From Clostridium paridis (GTDB lineage: Bacteria; Bacillota; Clostridia; Clostridiales; Clostridiaceae): 64,000 bases of DNA. The first letter of the stretch is position 1. Each line of letters starts with the position of its first letter. The stretch is from NCBI RefSeq assembly GCF_016765615.1, contig NZ_JAESWA010000017.1, positions 248,001 through 312,000 of the forward strand, in the 5' to 3' direction. This document shows positions 17,136 through 25,284 of the stretch, in pieces. The position numbers and the translations under genes were made by a program. A model generated the notes under the pieces. It was not told the origin of the DNA. It worked only from the letters and a program-made list of their open reading frames with translations, and did no database searches.

Positions 17136-17306
17136 CCTATCAGCCCCTTACCCTAATTATATTCTCCAAAACATAGCAATTTCCTTCAAATTTACATATT
17201 TATTATACTATAAAGTAGTGATTTTTTCTATAAATATTATAATATATATAATTCTCATTAAAATAACTTTAACTACATCAGTTACCTTTTATAGTTATAT
17301 GTAGAA

Positions 17307-17330
17307 AAATAATCGTCAAGGCGATTATTT
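17307..17330. terminator. Perfect hairpin with T runs on both strands
   Basis: AAATAATCG, loop TCAAGG, CGATTATTT, with T-rich flanks on both strands. It probably stops residual transcription between the dcw cluster and the yggS operon. Confidence 0.7.
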
Positions 17331-17354
17331 ATTTTTTACACTTTAATGGATTAT

Positions 17355-17452
17355 ATAGGATTTTTATATAAAACTTAATTCATTCTTGTTTGAAAAGTCA
17401 GTTTCTGGTCCTTTTTAGGCATAATTATATTAACATTTGAACTTAAAAGTCT
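17355..17452 (-). repeat. Palindromic repeat, copy 2 (diverged, full length)
   Basis: A full-length but diverged copy, minus orientation. It keeps CAAACAAGAATGAATTAAG, the ATGCCTAAAAAGGACCAGAA apex region and the TTTTAAGTTCAA outer arm. The terminal AGGGTTTT is degraded to AGACTTTT on one side and AGGATTTT on the other. Confidence 0.75.
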
Positions 17453-17524
17453 CTAGTAAATTCTTAGTTTATATTTAAACTTATAATATTATCTTAAAAT
17501 TAAAATATTATAAGTTCCTAAAAA

Positions 17525-17558
17525 GTAAAAAAAGCACCTTCTATTTAATATAGGGTGC
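17525..17558 (-). terminator. Terminator beginning inside the last DUF881 codons
   Basis: On the minus strand, GCACC and GGTGC flank a 15-base loop that contains the TAG stop codon, followed by TTTTTTT. The left arm codes for the Ala-Pro near the C-terminus. Confidence 0.8.
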
Positions 17559-18278
17559 TAAAAAATTTGGTGCTATTGACTTTTTTTCAATTGCAGGTAA
17601 AACAATATTGGTTTCTTCTTCAATTTCTACTCTTAATCCTCTATTCTTTAGAAATCTTAAATAACCATTTTCATCCTGAAGAGATTCTTTCATGAGCTTA
17701 GCATCACCAATAACTTCCACCTCGAAAGGTGCTGGGAGCTGAACATCATCAATATTTAAAAAGGCAGCATTACATATAATAAAGGAGTTAGGTAAAACTC
17801 TTTGCTTATTTATTGCAATTGCTTCTCCTCCAGCATTTCTAATCTCATTTATAACATTAGCCATATCTTCATCATGAAGTATTTTTAATTTTGTAAGTAT
17901 AGGGTCATACATACCATTTTCATCGATACTTAAATCACCATCATTTAAGGTTATTTTAAGTCCTGGTCCTGTTACTTCTTCAAAACCATCAACCATTTTA
18001 TTTAATTTAAGCTGAGCCTTCAAATCCTCAACTACTTTGTCATCCTTTTTTCCTGATGAAGAATATTCATTTATCTTTTGAATAATCTTATAGTTATCAT
18101 CTTTTAAGTCACTTACTTCTTTTCTTAACTTATTTCTTTTCTCAACAGCATCGCTATACTCTTTAGTAGTTAGTTGTATGTTTGATGAAACTTTTGAAAA
18201 GTTTATGTTTAATGCAATAAGTATTCCAACAATAATTGATGCTATAAAAACAAATACACTCGATTCATTTTGCTTCAT
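17541..18278 (-). CDS. DUF881 family protein (YlxX/YlxW type), second copy
   Basis: A 245-residue membrane-anchored protein: helix at residues about 8-26 (FVFIASIIVGILIALNI), coiled coil (about 40-80), then the DUF881 domain (GPGLKITLNDGD, VINEIRNAGGEAIAINKQRV). Function unknown; the family sits beside division genes in Gram-positive bacteria. A second DUF881 protein is encoded 365 bases upstream, on the other side of the small basic protein gene. The terminator hairpin begins in its last codons. Confidence 0.88.
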   Translation of the reverse strand: MKQNESSVFVFIASIIVGILIALNINFSKVSSNIQLTTKEYSDAVEKRNKLRKEVSDLKDDNYKIIQKINEYSSSGKKDDKVVEDLKAQLKLNKMVDGFEEVTGPGLKITLNDGDLSIDENGMYDPILTKLKILHDEDMANVINEIRNAGGEAIAINKQRVLPNSFIICNAAFLNIDDVQLPAPFEVEVIGDAKLMKESLQDENGYLRFLKNRGLRVEIEEETNIVLPAIEKKSIAPNFLAPYIK

Positions 18279-18291
18279 AATTAAACCTCCA

Positions 18292-18630
18292 CTAGTGAGA
18301 TTTTGCTTTTTCTAATAGAAGTCTTCTTATAATTGCAAAATTATCGAATATTCTACCTCCAAAAACAATAACTGCGGCTATATATATTGGTATACCAAGC
18401 TTATCACCTAAGTAAGCAAGTGCTGCTGCTAATGCAGCATTACCAAAAAATCCTGAAATAAAAACATCTGCTTGAAAGTTCTTTGATAATGTTGCTCTTA
18501 TAGCTCCAAAAACAGAATCCAAACATGCAAGTATAGCCACTGACATATAAGGTGAAAACTTATCTGGTATATTGATTTGAGTAGTTATTCCTATTATAAT
18601 TCCAACAAGTAATCCTAAAAATGCTATCAT
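18292..18630 (-). CDS. sbp: Small basic family protein (DUF1290)
   Basis: A 112-residue membrane protein with four hydrophobic segments and a conserved middle (PYMSVAILACLDSVFGAIRA) followed by FISGFFGNAALAAALAYLGD. This is the DUF1290/Sbp family found between two DUF881 genes in Firmicutes. Function unknown; envelope or division-linked by context. The neighbours are 12-13 bases away on both sides, so the three genes are one transcript. Confidence 0.92.
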   Translation of the reverse strand: MIAFLGLLVGIIIGITTQINIPDKFSPYMSVAILACLDSVFGAIRATLSKNFQADVFISGFFGNAALAAALAYLGDKLGIPIYIAAVIVFGGRIFDNFAIIRRLLLEKAKSH

Positions 18631-18642
18631 CTAAACACCCCT

Positions 18643-19365
18643 TTATTTAACAGGTTTTATAAAATTCGTATTCAAACCTTTTGTACTTTTATTAATGACA
18701 ATTTCGTCCTCTGGGACAATTTTCTTATTATAGTTGTGTAAACTCCCAACCTCTAATGTTCCTCCAAAATTAAGTATAGATTGTAGTTTTGCTTTATCTC
18801 CTACAGCTTTTACAACAATTTCAGTTTTGGGATCAACCTTACCTTCACTGCCAATCCATATATAATTATTAGAGAACTTGATTCCAGTTTGAGGTGTTAT
18901 CCTGTAATCATTAATTGCTATAGCTTCAGCTCCAGCATAAAGTAAATTGTTGACTATATGAACTAAATCAGTTTCTCCTAATGCTGTATTACCCATATCA
19001 TTTTGGGTTGAAAATATATCCTTTTTAGGATTAATATATAAAGTTATACCTGTTCCTTTAACATCAATTGAGCCTGTAATCATTCTAGTATCATCTAAAT
19101 CTTTCTTTAGCTGTTTATCTAAATTACTTGAATTTGTTGACGCATCCTCAATTTTCTTCAATTGATCTTGAAGATCTCCATTACGTTTATTGGCATCATC
19201 TCTTTCTTTCTTTAGCTGCTCAATTTCTGCTAAGACATCAGTTTGATTATAATTTTGTTGAGTAGATTTTTCCTTATTACTAATAAGCTTAAACTGATAT
19301 GATAAAAGGAAGCCTAATAGAGCGCAAACTACTGCTACTGCAAGCTGTGAATATATTTTTTTCAT
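18643..19365 (-). CDS. DUF881 family protein, first copy
   Basis: A 240-residue membrane-anchored protein with an N-terminal helix (residues about 7-27), a long coiled coil (about 40-80), and the DUF881 domain (GTGITLYINPK, LVHIVNNLLYAGAEAIAINDYR, VVKAVGDKAKLQSILN). It parallels the copy downstream in layout. It follows ftsQ by 10 bases. Function unknown. Confidence 0.88.
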   Translation of the reverse strand: MKKIYSQLAVAVVCALLGFLLSYQFKLISNKEKSTQQNYNQTDVLAEIEQLKKERDDANKRNGDLQDQLKKIEDASTNSSNLDKQLKKDLDDTRMITGSIDVKGTGITLYINPKKDIFSTQNDMGNTALGETDLVHIVNNLLYAGAEAIAINDYRITPQTGIKFSNNYIWIGSEGKVDPKTEIVVKAVGDKAKLQSILNFGGTLEVGSLHNYNKKIVPEDEIVINKSTKGLNTNFIKPVK

Positions 19366-19375
19366 ACATGACCTC

Positions 19376-20131
19376 CTATTCTTCTACGATAATCGGATTG
19401 GTATTAAATCTTACATCTATGTAACCCTTTGTCATATTATGACTCTTTAAAATATTAATTGCACTGTTGAGCTTATTTTGTAAAGTATATTCTGAACCTA
19501 TTCTAATCATTACTTCACCATAATAAATATTTATATTTGTTGTATCACTTAAATCAAGTAATGAGAACTTTATATTAGATGTGTTAGCTGCAAACAGCTT
19601 TCCAAAGGAACCTACTAACTTTTCCATCTTTTCATCCTTAGTTATATAACTTCCTAAACTTTTATTATTAATGTTAATGCCTTTAAGATTTATTAATGCA
19701 GTATTTCCTTTTTCATTTTTTATTTCTATTATCTTACCTTCTTCATCTAATATATAGGTTTCACCGTTATCTTCAATTGAAAATGTTGGCTTCTTTTCAA
19801 TAATATCTACACTTACTTTATTCGGTAATTTTTTAGAAACCTTTGCTTCTTTAACATAGGCTTCTTTTTCAATTACTTCTTCAATAGTTTGTCTTTTTAC
19901 CGAAAAAATATTTTTCCCTTTAAAAGCATTCAATTTTCCACTTATATAATCTTCTTTTAATATAGGATTTTCATTATTATTTTTAACACTTATTTGAGAA
20001 ATATTAAAAGTTGGAGCTTTTAATAAAAACAAAATAAATAACCCTAAAAATAATATAAATAAGGCTAACAATTTTTTTATCTTCTGTTTTTTTCTTCTAA
20101 CTTCTATATATTTGTTATTTTGTGGCTGCAC
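19376..20131 (-). CDS. ftsQ: FtsQ/DivIB-type cell division protein
   Basis: Bitopic divisome protein that works with FtsL and FtsB to control septal peptidoglycan synthesis. It has a basic cytoplasmic N-terminus, one helix (ALFILFLGLFILFLL), a POTRA domain (about residues 55-125 with FNISQISVKNNN and KVSVDIIEKKP) and a C-terminal beta domain. I chose GTG at 20131, seven bases after AAGGAG (251 residues). A GTG at 20170 is in frame but has no ribosome binding site. It is separated from ftsW by a strong terminator, so it heads a new transcription unit with the DUF881/sbp genes. Confidence 0.87.
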   Translation of the reverse strand: MQPQNNKYIEVRRKKQKIKKLLALFILFLGLFILFLLKAPTFNISQISVKNNNENPILKEDYISGKLNAFKGKNIFSVKRQTIEEVIEKEAYVKEAKVSKKLPNKVSVDIIEKKPTFSIEDNGETYILDEEGKIIEIKNEKGNTALINLKGININNKSLGSYITKDEKMEKLVGSFGKLFAANTSNIKFSLLDLSDTTNINIYYGEVMIRIGSEYTLQNKLNSAINILKSHNMTKGYIDVRFNTNPIIVEE

Positions 20132-20212
20132 TTGAATTCTCCTTAATTTCCTTTTACTTAATAATATCACTTTACATTACATATTTCATTACAATTTTCT
20201 TAATTTTTAGTT

Positions 20213-20247
20213 GAAAAAAACTTAACTTTGCAAATGCAAAGTTAAGT
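20213..20247 (-). terminator. Strong terminator between ftsW and ftsQ
   Basis: On the minus strand, ACTTAACTTTGC and GCAAAGTTAAGT form a perfect 12-bp stem around a 4-base loop, followed by TTTTTT. It overlaps the ftsW stop codon. Confidence 0.92.
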
Positions 20248-21363
20248 ACTACTTTTTCGTTCAATTTGTCTAGATATATTTAACAATATACCTAGTGCAG
20301 TCATATTTATAATTAATGACGATCCCCCATAACTAATCAAAGGAAGTGGCACTCCTGTAACAGGCATAGAACCAGTTACAACTGCGATATTAATTAATGC
20401 CTGTACTGCTATAATTCCAGTTATACCAGTTGCTAATAACGTACCATAAGTATCCTTAGCCCTCATAGCTATGGAAATTCCTCTCCAGACTAAAACCACA
20501 AATAATAATATTATAAAAAGACATCCTATAAGACCTAACTCTTCACCAATAATAGAGAAAATAAAATCATTATGTGGCTCTGGCATATAAAGAGTTTTTT
20601 GCCTTGATTGCCCAAGACCTAAACCTGTAACTCCTCCTGCTCCCAATGCTAAAAATGATTGTATTAACTGATATCCATTATTTGCTGGGTCTTTCCAAGG
20701 ATCTAAGAAGTTTAAAAGTCTTTCTCTTCTATAAGATTCTGAAAAAATAAAAAATACTCCACCAGCAAAAAGCACCGGTATTATTGTTGCAAAATCTCTA
20801 GGTCTTGCTCCTCCAACGAAAAGCACAATAAGTGTTACTATCATAATAACTGAAGCAATAGATAAGTTTTTTTCTAAAAGTACAGATCCTGCAAAAAATC
20901 CTGAGAAAATAATATATGGCAATATTCCTGTTTTGAAATTTTTAATACCTTCACCCTTTTTATCGATACTCAGTGCTAAAAATGCTACTACAGCATATTT
21001 TGCTATCTCCGAAGGTTGAAGTGAAAACCCAGGTAGAGGTATCCACCTTTGAGCACCATTAGTTCCTTCAAAAAGAAATACTACGTATAGTAAAGGAATT
21101 GTGATTATTATTAATGGTACCGTTAATTTTCTGAGTTTGTGATAATCAAATGACATCATAAAAAGCATGGCTATAATTCCAACTATTGCTGAAAACCCTT
21201 GTTTCTTTAAAAAGTACATATTGTCATTAAAATTATACATCGCATAAAAAGATGATGCCGAGTATACCATTACTACTCCAATGGCTAGCAAGAAGAATAT
21301 TACATAAAATAAAATATAATCAATTTGCCCCATCTTAATTGCTGCTTTTTTAAATTTTTTCAT
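20242..21363 (-). CDS. ftsW: SEDS-family peptidoglycan polymerase FtsW/SpoVE
   Basis: Polytopic glycosyltransferase that polymerises lipid II with a class B PBP partner. About ten membrane segments are visible. Family motifs: NGAQRWIPLPGFSLQPSE, KDPANNGYQLIQSFLALGAGG, PEPHNDFIFSIIGEELGLIG, and PLISYGGSSLI near the C-terminus. In this dcw position, near spoVD, it could equally be called spoVE; sequence alone does not settle which. murG, often adjacent, is absent. ATG after GGAGGG. Confidence 0.93.
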   Translation of the reverse strand: MKKFKKAAIKMGQIDYILFYVIFFLLAIGVVMVYSASSFYAMYNFNDNMYFLKKQGFSAIVGIIAMLFMMSFDYHKLRKLTVPLIIITIPLLYVVFLFEGTNGAQRWIPLPGFSLQPSEIAKYAVVAFLALSIDKKGEGIKNFKTGILPYIIFSGFFAGSVLLEKNLSIASVIMIVTLIVLFVGGARPRDFATIIPVLFAGGVFFIFSESYRRERLLNFLDPWKDPANNGYQLIQSFLALGAGGVTGLGLGQSRQKTLYMPEPHNDFIFSIIGEELGLIGCLFIILLFVVLVWRGISIAMRAKDTYGTLLATGITGIIAVQALINIAVVTGSMPVTGVPLPLISYGGSSLIINMTALGILLNISRQIERKSST

Positions 21364-21383
21364 TCTCTACCCTCCATGAATTA

Positions 21384-22355
21384 CTAAAGAGAAAGGAATC
21401 CAATAAAACATAAAATTAAAGTTATAACTGAAAATACTGTAACAATTTTAGTCTCTTTCCAACCTAACTGTTCAAAATGATGGTGTATTGGAGCCATCTT
21501 AAATACTCTTTTGCCAGTAAGTTTAAATGAAGTAACTTGAATCACAACTGATAATGCTTCAAGTACATATATACCGCCAATAATCACTATCAAAAGTTCT
21601 ACCTTTAGAAGTAATCCAACTGTCGCTACAGCTCCACCTAGAGCTAAAGAACCAGTATCACCCATAAAAACTCTAGCAGGAAATGCATTAAATCTTAAGA
21701 ACCCTAAAAGTGCTCCAGCCAAAATCACACAAAAAATCGATAAACTATAGTGACCTAAATTAAAACTTAATATGGCTAAGAAGGTCATAACTAACACTGT
21801 TATAGAAGTGGCCAATCCATCTAATCCATCAGTTAAGTTTACCGCATTAGTTTCTGAAGCAAAATAGAAGATTATAAATGGTATGTAAAAAATCCCAATA
21901 TCAATTTGTGCATTTACAAAAGGTATATTTATTTTAGTACCAACATTTACATATCCATAATACGCTAGTAAAAATGAAACTAATAATAATAATATCATTT
22001 TTTGATATGCTCTAAGTCCTAGATTTTTCTTCCTGATAATTTTTAATATATCATCTAAAAAACCTATAAATCCAAAGGCTACAAATGCAATTAATGCTAT
22101 AATAGCTTCATCCTTAATGTTACTTATCATAATAAATGTAGCAATTATGGTTGAAAAAATAAATATTAAGCCTCCTATGGTTGGTGTACCAGCCTTTTTG
22201 AGGTGAGTTCTCGGCCCATCTTCTCTAATGTTTTGTCCAAATTTTAACTTATATAATAATTTAATTATTGGTCCCCCAATTATAGTTGCTATTGCAAAAC
22301 CCAAGATTATTGCCATTATAATATCTGGATTAAGCATACTTTTCATATTTTCCAT
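21384..22355 (-). CDS. mraY: Phospho-N-acetylmuramoyl-pentapeptide transferase MraY
   Basis: Transfers phospho-MurNAc-pentapeptide to undecaprenyl phosphate to make lipid I at the membrane. Ten hydrophobic helices; motifs [29 protein letters not shown] (with the catalytic Asp pair region), [17 protein letters not shown], and [13 protein letters not shown] at the C-terminus. Length of 323 residues is normal. It follows murF by 24 bases and precedes ftsW by 20. murD, which often follows mraY, is missing here. Confidence 0.97.
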   Translation of the reverse strand: MENMKSMLNPDIIMAIILGFAIATIIGGPIIKLLYKLKFGQNIREDGPRTHLKKAGTPTIGGLIFIFSTIIATFIMISNIKDEAIIALIAFVAFGFIGFLDDILKIIRKKNLGLRAYQKMILLLLVSFLLAYYGYVNVGTKINIPFVNAQIDIGIFYIPFIIFYFASETNAVNLTDGLDGLATSITVLVMTFLAILSFNLGHYSLSIFCVILAGALLGFLRFNAFPARVFMGDTGSLALGGAVATVGLLLKVELLIVIIGGIYVLEALSVVIQVTSFKLTGKRVFKMAPIHHHFEQLGWKETKIVTVFSVITLILCFIGFLSL

Positions 22356-22379
22356 ATCTTTTCCCCTTTTTAACGAACT

Positions 22380-23732
22380 TTAGTTATTAATGGAATGTAC
22401 AATTCCTTCAAATTTCATCCCTCTTGATGCTTTAATTAAAATACAGTCCTCCGAATCAATAAATTCATTTAAAAATTTTATTAATTTCTCTTTTGATTCA
22501 AAACTTCTAATTGAATCTCCAAAACCTTCTTTATAAGCAATCGAATATTCACCAGTAACTAAAAGTTCATCAATTCCAATTTCTTTAGCATATTTACCTA
22601 CTTCTTTATGTGCTTCGAAAGACATCTGCCCTAATTCAAGCATTGTTCCTAAAACTGCAATCTTTCTTTTGCTATTTGTATTTTTCTGAACATTTAATGC
22701 TGCCTTCATAGACTGTGGAGACGCATTATAACAATCATTTATAATTGTTATATCATTTTTCCTAATAAACTCTAATCTCATAGAAGTTCTTTCTAGATTA
22801 TTAAGCCCTTTCTTCATTTCTTCAAATGTAAGCCCTAGCTCTAATGAGCATGCAATGCCTAATAGTCCATTTAAGACACTATGTTCTCCAGGCGCTTCAA
22901 TTTTAAATTTACAGTTATCATCATTATACCTTATGGAAAATTCAACACATTCCTCCATCAGATGGATTCCTTCAGCCTTTAAGTCTGATGATTCGTTAAC
23001 ACCGCACCTAATTATCCTAAAATTTCTGTCCTTTACAGTATTTAAATACTTGTCTTCAGAATTTAATATTAATACACTATTCTCATTAAAATAATCGGTG
23101 ATTTCCATCTTAGCCTTTAATATTCCGTCTTGAGTACCTAAGTTTTCTATGTGAGAAATTCCTATATTAGTTATTACAGAGATATCAGGCCTTGCGGCTT
23201 TAGCTAATCTATGAATTTCACCAAAGTCACTCATACCCATTTCTAGTACCGCTACGTCATATGAATTATCTAGCTCAAAAATCATTAATGGAACTCCAAT
23301 TTCATTATTAAAGTTACCTTTGGTTTTAAAAACCTTAAATTTCTCAGATAATATTGCAGCTATTATATCTTTTGTAGAAGTTTTTCCTGTTGAACCAGTT
23401 ACTCCAATTACCTTTATAGATAACTTACTTTTATAATACTCAGCAAAATCTAATAATGCAGTTCTAGAATTGTCAACCTTTATGATACTGCAGTCTATAT
23501 TTTCATCAAATGTTACATCTTCATCTACTACACATAATTTTGCACCATTTGTAATAGCAGTTCCAATATATTCATTACCGTTAAAATTCTCGCCCTTTAA
23601 TGCGAAAAATATACTGTTTTTTTCAATTTTTCTACTATCAGTAGTAATTTTATCAAAAATTTTAAGAGTACCTTTTTTTAATACCTTTGCATTAACAGCA
23701 GTTATTATCTCATCTAATCTTATTTTTTCCAT
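22380..23732 (-). CDS. murF: UDP-MurNAc-tripeptide D-Ala-D-Ala ligase MurF
   Basis: Adds D-Ala-D-Ala to UDP-MurNAc-tripeptide in the cytoplasm, using ATP. The N-terminal domain binds UDP-MurNAc (DSRKIEKNSIFFALKGENFNG); the ATP loop is VTGSTGKTSTKD (about residue 112); later motifs are EMGMSDFGEI and INDCYNASPQSMKAAL. Start at ATG 23732 (450 residues), six bases after AGGTG; an earlier GTG overlaps that site. It begins nine bases after murE ends. Confidence 0.97.
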   Translation of the reverse strand: MEKIRLDEIITAVNAKVLKKGTLKIFDKITTDSRKIEKNSIFFALKGENFNGNEYIGTAITNGAKLCVVDEDVTFDENIDCSIIKVDNSRTALLDFAEYYKSKLSIKVIGVTGSTGKTSTKDIIAAILSEKFKVFKTKGNFNNEIGVPLMIFELDNSYDVAVLEMGMSDFGEIHRLAKAARPDISVITNIGISHIENLGTQDGILKAKMEITDYFNENSVLILNSEDKYLNTVKDRNFRIIRCGVNESSDLKAEGIHLMEECVEFSIRYNDDNCKFKIEAPGEHSVLNGLLGIACSLELGLTFEEMKKGLNNLERTSMRLEFIRKNDITIINDCYNASPQSMKAALNVQKNTNSKRKIAVLGTMLELGQMSFEAHKEVGKYAKEIGIDELLVTGEYSIAYKEGFGDSIRSFESKEKLIKFLNEFIDSEDCILIKASRGMKFEGIVHSINN

Positions 23733-23741
23733 TATAATCAC

Positions 23742-25199
23742 CTATCTTCGTTCCAATATTTCTTTTACCACTTTTCTCTCATCAAAGTCAATTACTTTGT
23801 CTTTAAGAATTTGGTAAGTTTCATGTCCCTTTCCAGCAATTATAAGTACATCACCATCTTTACAAATAGAGATGCCTTTCTCTATTGCATTATACCTATT
23901 TTCAATAATTTCATAGTTAGTTAACTTTAACTCTCTAACGATATCATTAATTATTTCAATAGGCTCTTCACTTCTTGGATTATCTGAAGTTACTATAACA
24001 TAGTCGCATAACCTTGTAGCTATTTCGCCCATTTCTCCACGTTTTTGTTTATCTCTATCTCCTCCACATCCAAAGATGCAGATTAGTCTATTCTTAGTAA
24101 ATTTTCTAGCTGTAGACAATATATTTTCTAATCCATCTGGTGTATGAGCATAATCATTTATTATTTCAAAGTTTTTATTAAATTCATAGCCAATTCTTTC
24201 ACAACGACCTGCTACTACTGTATTCTTCAATGCATTTATTATACTATCCCAACTTATGCCTAAAATTCTAGTTGCTCCAATTGCTCCTAAGGCATTATGA
24301 ACATTATAATCTCCTGGAATTTGAAGTGATATTTTATGCTTATCATTTTTATTTATAACATTGAAGCTTGAAAGTACACCATTAATCGTAATATTCTCTC
24401 CCTCAAAATCTGCTTCTTTGCTTATGGAAAAACTTAAGGTTCTATCCTTTTCTCCTTTAATTAAAAGTTCTTCCACAATTCGTTCTCCGTATTTATCATC
24501 TATATTGATAACCTTATAGTATGAGTTTTCAAAAAGCTTATATTTTGCTTTATAATAATTTTCAAAGGTCCCGTGAAAATCCAAGTGATCTCTTGTCAAA
24601 TTGGTAAATATACCAACATTAAACTTAATACCATACACCCTATCTAATTCTAAAGAATGTGATGATACTTCCATAACGCAACATTCTACATCCTCATCTA
24701 CCATTTGCCTAAATAATTGATGTAATTCATAGGATTCAGGAGTTGTACGTTCAGTCTTTATTTCTTTATTTCCAATATAATTTGCGATGGTTCCTATTAA
24801 TCCAGTTTTTATACCTTCATTTTCTAATATTGATTTAATCATAAAAGCTGTAGTTGTTTTTCCATTTGTCCCAGTAACTCCAATTAATTTCATCTTTTCT
24901 ACTGGGTTTCCGAAATAATTAGCACTAATTATCGCTAATGCTTTTCTACTATCTTTTACTACAACTTCAGTATAATCATAATTTATATTTAATTCTTTTT
25001 CCGTAATAATAACAGAAGCTCCTCTTTCAATTGCATCAGTTGCAAAGTTATGTCCATCTACTTTTGTACCTTTTATACAAACAAATATATCTCCCTCTGT
25101 AACCTTTCTATTGTCGTACTTCACATCATTTATTTGGATATTCAATTCTCCTTTTGTAACACAATAATCAATATTACATAGTAGTTTTTCAAGTAACAT
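23742..25199 (-). CDS. murE: UDP-MurNAc-tripeptide synthetase MurE (meso-DAP type)
   Basis: Adds the third amino acid to UDP-MurNAc-L-Ala-D-Glu. ATP loop GVTGTNGKTTTAF (about residue 107), EVSSHSLELDRV, and the specificity motif SDNPRSEEP (about 400). DNPR is the signature for meso-diaminopimelate rather than lysine, which agrees with asd and dapA elsewhere in the window. Length of 485 residues is normal. ATG after AGGGAGTG. It lies 85 bases after spoVD and abuts murF. Confidence 0.97.
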   Translation of the reverse strand: MLLEKLLCNIDYCVTKGELNIQINDVKYDNRKVTEGDIFVCIKGTKVDGHNFATDAIERGASVIITEKELNINYDYTEVVVKDSRKALAIISANYFGNPVEKMKLIGVTGTNGKTTTAFMIKSILENEGIKTGLIGTIANYIGNKEIKTERTTPESYELHQLFRQMVDEDVECCVMEVSSHSLELDRVYGIKFNVGIFTNLTRDHLDFHGTFENYYKAKYKLFENSYYKVINIDDKYGERIVEELLIKGEKDRTLSFSISKEADFEGENITINGVLSSFNVINKNDKHKISLQIPGDYNVHNALGAIGATRILGISWDSIINALKNTVVAGRCERIGYEFNKNFEIINDYAHTPDGLENILSTARKFTKNRLICIFGCGGDRDKQKRGEMGEIATRLCDYVIVTSDNPRSEEPIEIINDIVRELKLTNYEIIENRYNAIEKGISICKDGDVLIIAGKGHETYQILKDKVIDFDERKVVKEILERR

Positions 25200-25284
25200 A
25201 AATACACTCCCTAAATATTATGCTAAAAACATAATCTTAATAACTTATTTTTTTACAAAAGATGAGCATGTGGAAAACCACATG

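Larger units (their letters stand above)
17136..17540. other. Intergenic stretch between the DUF881 gene and yggS
   Basis: 405 bases without a gene. From right to left on the map it holds the DUF881 terminator (17525-17558), palindromic repeat copy 2 (17355-17452), a perfect hairpin (17307-17330), and an A/T-rich region with a TATAAT at about 17206-17211 on the minus strand that could serve yggS, though I see no good -35 element. Confidence 0.7.
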